NCBI GenBank assembly: GCA_963681505.1
Contig: OY811979.1
Span: forward strand, 8,664,736 to 8,728,735
Source: Eunapius fragilis
Lineage: Eukaryota > Porifera > Demospongiae > Spongillida > Spongillidae
Direction: 5' to 3'
Length of the DNA stretch: 64,000 nt
Shown here: one piece after another, positions 60,965 to 64,000 of the stretch
Layout of the letters: each line of letters starts with the position of its first letter
Numbering within the stretch: the first letter of the stretch is position 1
The notes under the pieces: generated by a model
What the model saw: the letters and a program-made list of their open reading frames with translations, nothing else
What the model was told of the DNA's origin: nothing
Database searches by the model: none
Program-made: the position numbers and the translations under genes

Positions 60965-61664
60965 CTGGCGGTGCCCAGACCTGTCAAAGCTGACGGCTGA
61001 AGTGGTCTATAGACAATGCCTTTGTTCCAATAATCCGTTGGATGACCTCGCCTCCCAACTGGTCAGACCTGTTATGGCACAAGCCGAGCCAGATCGTCTC
61101 CTGACATTTGTCGCTAACATCATTAACCTTTTCAACATGGACACACCCCAATACTTTGTGCTCCAAGTGCTGGCGATGTTCGGTCCGGTTCCCATTCTCC
61201 AGTCTGTAGCAGTGAGAGTGCAGACATTGGTAATGTCAGCTACCAGTGGGGGGCGGAACTGTGACTTCCTCCAGCTTCTTGCGGACAGCTGCTTGCTGAA
61301 GGTGTACCCCTCACCTGTTGTTGTGGCGACCAGCATGATGGAGAGGAGGTCCATGTACTCGGTTCCCTGTCATGTGTGTGAAGCCGTACTGAGGAGTGCG
61401 GACGAGAGGGATGTTATATTTGCCATAGCGACGGCACACAAAGCAGTCACCATGGAGATGACTACTGGAGGAGTGTGGAATGGGGACCAGTCAGCCCTAC
61501 TGTTCTGTGTGGGACTGTGCCAGGGACTTGCGCGCACTGCTGAAGGTTTTGTGGGTGGCCTGGACACCAGCTGTATGGGGGAGCTGTATAGACCATTGGT
61601 TCAGTTGGAGTTTGAAGGACATCTGACCATGCCTTGGTCTACTAAAGAAGCTGATCATCAATAA
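60965..61664 (+). CDS. Probable last exon of the TPR-CHAT gene
   Basis: Follows a tctgcag acceptor and ends at a TAA. It encodes about 232 residues (CPDLSKLTAEVVYRQ, VANIINLFNMDTPQYF, VCEAVLRSADERDVIF) predicted mostly helical; no family recognised. The upstream exon ends in phase 0, but this one needs two bases of overhang, so there is a one-base mismatch: a sequencing error, an undetected microexon or a separate gene. Confidence 0.55.
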
Positions 61665-62195
61665 AGGAGACAAGGGTGGGTTTAAACAAAAACCTGGGAT
61701 TGAATGTCTAATGTGGGAAGAGCATAAAAACCATCCTTCATTAAGCGCCCAGTGTGGGAATAGCGTGATTTTGTTCTGGTTTTGTTGAACGAAAACCAAG
61801 TTGAAGCAATTATGCTCAACTTGCTATTCCACACAGGAAGCTTAATCCCAGGATGGTTTTTATGCAATTCTTATGTTAGATATTCAATCCCAGGTGTGGT
61901 TTTGATTGTTAGACAATTCTAACTTTCCTGTGCATCCAATCATTCATTTATCACTTCTCAGTGCCATTCCTATATCACCTCATCCACGTATTAGTTTTGC
62001 TGGCTGTCACATATTAATTGGCACCAAATGATATTCTTTTGCTAATGGTGCATGAGTGTGTATGGGTCACACCCCCACTAGGACCTGATTATTCGCATGA
62101 TAGCATGGACACACCTCCTCACACCTCCTTGAGCCACACTTACACCATACATTGCCACACTCCTCACACCTAAGACACAACCCGCATTACCTCAG
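61665..62195. other. 3' flank of the TPR-CHAT gene
   Basis: Contains an imperfect inverted repeat (AACCTGGGATTGAATGTCTA near 61,689 and TTCAATCCCAGGTGTGG near 61,882; AACCATCCTTCATTAAGCGC and its diverged mirror), probably a small MITE of about 215 bp. No gene seen. Confidence 0.5.
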
Positions 62196-62561
62196 GGAGC
62201 CGGTCACTGTGAAGATGTTCCGCAGCAGCAACAAGAGGTCGTGAGGTGCGAGATGCTCGCCTTCGACCACTGCATGCACCACAATGCCATTGTGGGCTTC
62301 GTAGCCAGCAACATGTTCAGCCTGGACGGGTCCACCGAGTAACTGGCTGGTCACCCGCTACCCCTATTGCTTCCTACACAGTTACATGTATCTGAGGAGG
62401 GAGGAGATGAAAAGGGGGGGGAGGGGGATGCTACCTGCACTCTCTCCAAGGCCAGCCTCCTGAGGATGGCTTCATCGGCTTGCTCTGGTCTCGTTCACCC
62501 CCACACCCCCATCGTTGGGTTCAGGTCGATGGCACACAGGGACTTAAAGAGCTCCATAGAT
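62196..62561 (-). other. Possible minus-strand exons
   Basis: Minus strand 62,343-62,196 is free of stops between a ccagccag acceptor and a GAG|gtaatg donor and encodes a protein-like AHNGIVVHAVVEGEHLAPHD and LLLLLRNIFTVTGSL. A second stretch (62,553-62,440) reads LCAIDLNPTMG and QADEAILRRLALERVQ with one G-run frame break. The plus strand of the first block is also open (to a TAA at 62,340), so orientation is uncertain. No family recognised. Confidence 0.35.
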
Positions 62562-62803
62562 ATAGGATTTGAAGGCAATGGTGGTGTAAAAAGCAAGCCG
62601 GAAACAAGGGTCTATAATAGTAAGGGAAAATGTCATAGTCCTACGTTTGTAGCATATACTATGTTCGTGTGCTAAATATATAGGACTATGACATTTTCGC
62701 TTACAATTACAGACCCTTGTTTCCTTGCTTTTTACACCACCATTGCCTCCAAATCATATATCCCACCAACTTTCTCATAGAGAAGGTTTTAGTAATTTAC
62801 TTG
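62562..62803. mobile_element. Hairpin MITE, diverged third copy
   Basis: Arms with GGTGGTGTAAAAAGCAAG and CTTGCTTTTTACACCACC, as in the copies at 21,071 and 27,814, and a different inner stem (ATGTCATAGTCCTA). The left arm is truncated at GATATAGGATTTG; the right arm keeps the AGTAATTTACTTGT end. Confidence 0.75.
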
Positions 62804-63640
62804 TTTCATTCATTTTTTTCTTTATTCGTGCACATTGATCAGTAATGTTCAGCCACCGATGTCATATTGTAAACCAAGCTTAGTAAGAGTAGGTAGCTAC
62901 ATTTATGCACTTATCAATATCACCCGGTACGGCGGTACCCCCCCTCCCCCCCCCCCCCCCCCCCCACCGTACGGGCAAGGGTCGGGGTTTGACATCGCGT
63001 CATACCAAACTATACTACGCATGCTGTCATATCCTCCTTATCTAAGGGGTCGAGGTTTGACCATAGGTTTTGATGTGTAGTTTTAATAGCCCTGTTTTAT
63101 TCAAGCCAGGTTTTTATGCGCAAGCACGGGCATAAAATCCACGGTAGAGGCTAAACGCGAGTCTGTGAATTGCATTTTGTATGTGAGGCCGCCAAAAATA
63201 GACCAGGCGAATGAAGATTGCACCATCAATCGGTAGCTGCATGTAGCCGGGCGGAATGATGATCATGCATATGACTGGAAGCTGACATCCCAGGTATATA
63301 GTTTATACATGTACATATAGCCTTCTAGCTCCTTTATTTATTTAAATACACTTATCAAAATTTTATGCTGGTATACAACATTTATATGGAAATTTTCAAA
63401 AAAGAACTGATGAAATATACACACACAAAAAGACAATATTCACATACAACAGTGAGTGCAGATATATAGGTTTCAGATGTTGGTACATCAATAAGACCCG
63501 TCAACTAGTCAGTAGCTGGTGCCATTGATAGGGTAATGGGTCACGCGAGACTGTAGTATTGTATTAATTTTTTTGTATGGCCTCAAATAAAACATACTGA
63601 TACGCCACAAACATTCAATATAACGGCTTTCTGTTTATAT
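62804..63640. other. Stretch without recognised genes
   Basis: Contains a C-run at 62,938-62,965 near a duplicated GTACGG motif and AT-rich unique sequence. Confidence 0.4.
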
Positions 63641-63644
63641 ATGC

Positions 63645-63966
63645 AGGTTGGTCCCACGTATGGAAGAAAGATAATTTGCGGTCTTCTTGCGTCTGAAGGA
63701 ACAAGAAACTCGCGTGGGAGAGGCCTTAAAAATAATTCATCCAGACTATCACTCCATGAGAGTGAACAAAACGGCTCGCTGTCTGAACCCAAAGCCTTAT
63801 ACGGCTGAGTACTTTGGATAAAAGTTGCACATCGACCAGAATGAATAACTGGTTATGTTTGGAGTAACGCATGTCTGTGCTATTGTTGGCTACTCGGGGA
63901 AGATTGTGGGTTTTGCTAGTATGCCAGTAAAAAATACAGTTGAGATATATGAACACTTATTATGAG
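63645..63966 (+). pseudogene. Integrase-like transposon gene fragment
   Basis: Frames read GPTYGRKIICGLLASEG, then in another frame HPDYHSMRVNKTARCLNP, YTAEYFG, stop, KLHIDQNE, stop, LVMFGVTHVCAIVGYSGKIVGF and MPVKNTVEIYEHL. This matches the beginning of a DDE integrase-core protein that is multicopy in many invertebrates. HIDQNE holds the first acidic residue; the second position appears as VGYSGKIV where DGYS is usual. One frameshift and two stops make it inactive. Confidence 0.55.
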
Positions 63967-64000
63967 CTACTATATTTCTGTTCTTCTCACTTGAAGTCAG

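Overview
The window is eukaryotic and most likely from an early-branching animal such as a demosponge or cnidarian. It has short spliced introns, a ciliary dynein-2 heavy chain gene, animal-type histone H2B genes, a TPR-CHAT protein, RAG1-N-terminal-like and Tc1/mariner-type elements, and very heavy mini- and microsatellite content. The phylum is an inference from gene repertoire. No operons, bacterial promoters or ribosome binding sites apply.

Layout. Positions 1 to 41,040 hold the 5' and middle part (tail region, 20 recognised exons) of the gene for cytoplasmic dynein-2 heavy chain (DYNC2H1), the retrograde intraflagellar transport motor. Exons 1-14 are on the + strand (1-19,134). Exons 15-19 are on the - strand (25,597 down to 21,453). 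Exon 20 is on the + strand again (40,795-41,040). Exon order and splice phase are restored if the segment between two apparently identical 1,399-bp inverted repeats (19,961-21,359 and 27,814-29,212) is flipped. The window therefore shows either a real recombination-driven inversion or an assembly orientation error. The flipped segment also carries an intact histone H2B gene and an H2B truncated exactly at the repeat boundary. Nearly every long dynein intron has a minisatellite; one of them is built from the last bases of an exon plus its own splice donor.

Inside the largest minisatellite (25-bp unit, about 172 copies in total) sits a complete 5,241-bp Tc1/mariner-superfamily transposon (5,307-10,547). 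It has 55-bp terminal inverted repeats and a TA target duplication. It carries two convergent genes: a spliced DD34E transposase (- strand) and a multi-exon cargo gene with a C-terminal BEN-like domain (+ strand), in which a 51-nt and a 129-nt exon have been tandemly duplicated. I regard this as the most novel object here.

From 29.4 to 37.3 kb a second, larger system of inverted and tandem non-coding repeats occupies a dynein intron. From 41.5 to 45.0 kb (- strand) lies a decayed gene joining a RAG1 N-terminal-like zinc-binding region and RING finger to a transposon-type C-terminal protein, resembling N-RAG-TP-type elements. From 45 to 53 kb the window is mostly non-coding, with GC-rich MITEs and small possible exons. 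From 53.3 to 61.7 kb there is a gene for a TPR-CHAT (caspase-like) protein whose intron has been invaded by a decayed restriction-like-endonuclease non-LTR retrotransposon (56.6-60.4 kb). The window closes with a possible minus-strand exon, another hairpin MITE and an integrase-like pseudogene.

Several apparent +1 frameshifts in otherwise conserved exons suggest either uncorrected homopolymer errors or early decay. Exon positions were set by eye from splice sites and conservation and could be off by a few bases.
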